A stretch of 64,000 nucleotides of DNA, taken from positions 743,310 to 807,309 of the forward strand of contig NZ_JAGJEI010000001.1 of the NCBI RefSeq assembly GCF_018100985.1, read 5' to 3'. Below the pieces are notes generated by a model. It worked only from the letters and a program-made list of their open reading frames with translations, was not told the DNA's origin and did no database searches. Position numbers and translations under genes: made by a program. Numbering within the stretch: the first letter of the stretch is position 1; each line of letters opens with the position of its first letter. Below, in pieces: positions 63,875 to 64,000 of the stretch. The stretch comes from Pseudoalteromonas sp. MMG007. Lineage in GTDB: Bacteria > Pseudomonadota > Gammaproteobacteria > Enterobacterales > Alteromonadaceae.

Positions 63875-64000
63875 GGTTTAATGGAAGTTTTTAGTTGCCA
63901 GCTATTAGTGATGAGTTGTTCGGCGCTAACTTTATCGCCGTAGGTTGGGTTGAGAGAAACCCAACATGGTTATAGTACTCTGTGCCATCTCAATTTTATT

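Overview
The window looks like chromosome of a marine gammaproteobacterium of the Alteromonadales, most likely Pseudoalteromonas. This rests on low GC, the gene content (TonB-dependent receptors, a FimV-type hub protein, phhAB, megL) and gene orders shared with enterics and vibrios: pdxB-asd/usg-fimV-truA-accD-folC-dedD-cvpA-purF, tig-clpP-clpX-lon-hupB-ppiD, and sapABCDF-pspF/pspABC-ycjXF. The genus is inference; no 16S rRNA gene is present.

Layout. 1-6.1 kb holds a 5'-truncated chemoreceptor, a phosphate-binding-like protein paired with a porin, a long non-coding gap and a TonB-dependent receptor. 6.2-19.6 kb is a housekeeping block (vitamin B6, aspartate pathway, FimV with huge acidic repeats, tRNA pseudouridylation, malonyl-CoA and folate synthesis, purF). 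19.7-20.3 kb is a Yip1-like membrane protein. 35.6-40.2 kb holds a solute-binding protein, lpxH, ppiB, cysS and folD. 40.5-41.1 kb is a five-gene tRNA cluster (Pro, Arg, His, Pro, Pro). 41.4-50.0 kb is the protein quality-control cluster. 50.1-61.1 kb is a VOC protein, the sap transporter operon, pspF, the divergent pspABC and ycjXF. 61.2-63.8 kb is megL and phhAB.

The notable region is 20.68-34.92 kb, a ~14.2-kb integrative (probably mobilizable) element inserted inside the chromosomal miaE gene (tRNA ms2io6A hydroxylase). The host gene is cut at a Cys-Glu codon pair (TGT GAG) into a 43-codon 5' piece and a 213-codon 3' piece. Rejoining them at the shared GTGAG core restores an uninterrupted 255-aa frame. 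The element begins with a large serine recombinase gene and, two bases after its stop, carries its own complete miaE (257 aa, roughly 85% identical by eye to the host 3' part). That copy has a synonymous GAG-to-GAA change in the attachment core. The two element ends joined in silico give an attP whose inverted arms are almost symmetric about GTGAG. The element therefore appears to disrupt an RNA-modification gene, replace it with an insertion-resistant copy, and let the host miaE promoter drive both recombinase and replacement gene.

Element cargo: a MobV-type relaxase with a candidate oriT, two small unknown proteins, a (ATGGAT)10 tract cut by an IS3-family element, a complete type I restriction-modification operon (hsdM-hsdS-hsdR, with a cysteine-rich insertion in HsdR), an HNH-nuclease protein and a membrane-anchored coiled-coil protein of unknown function.
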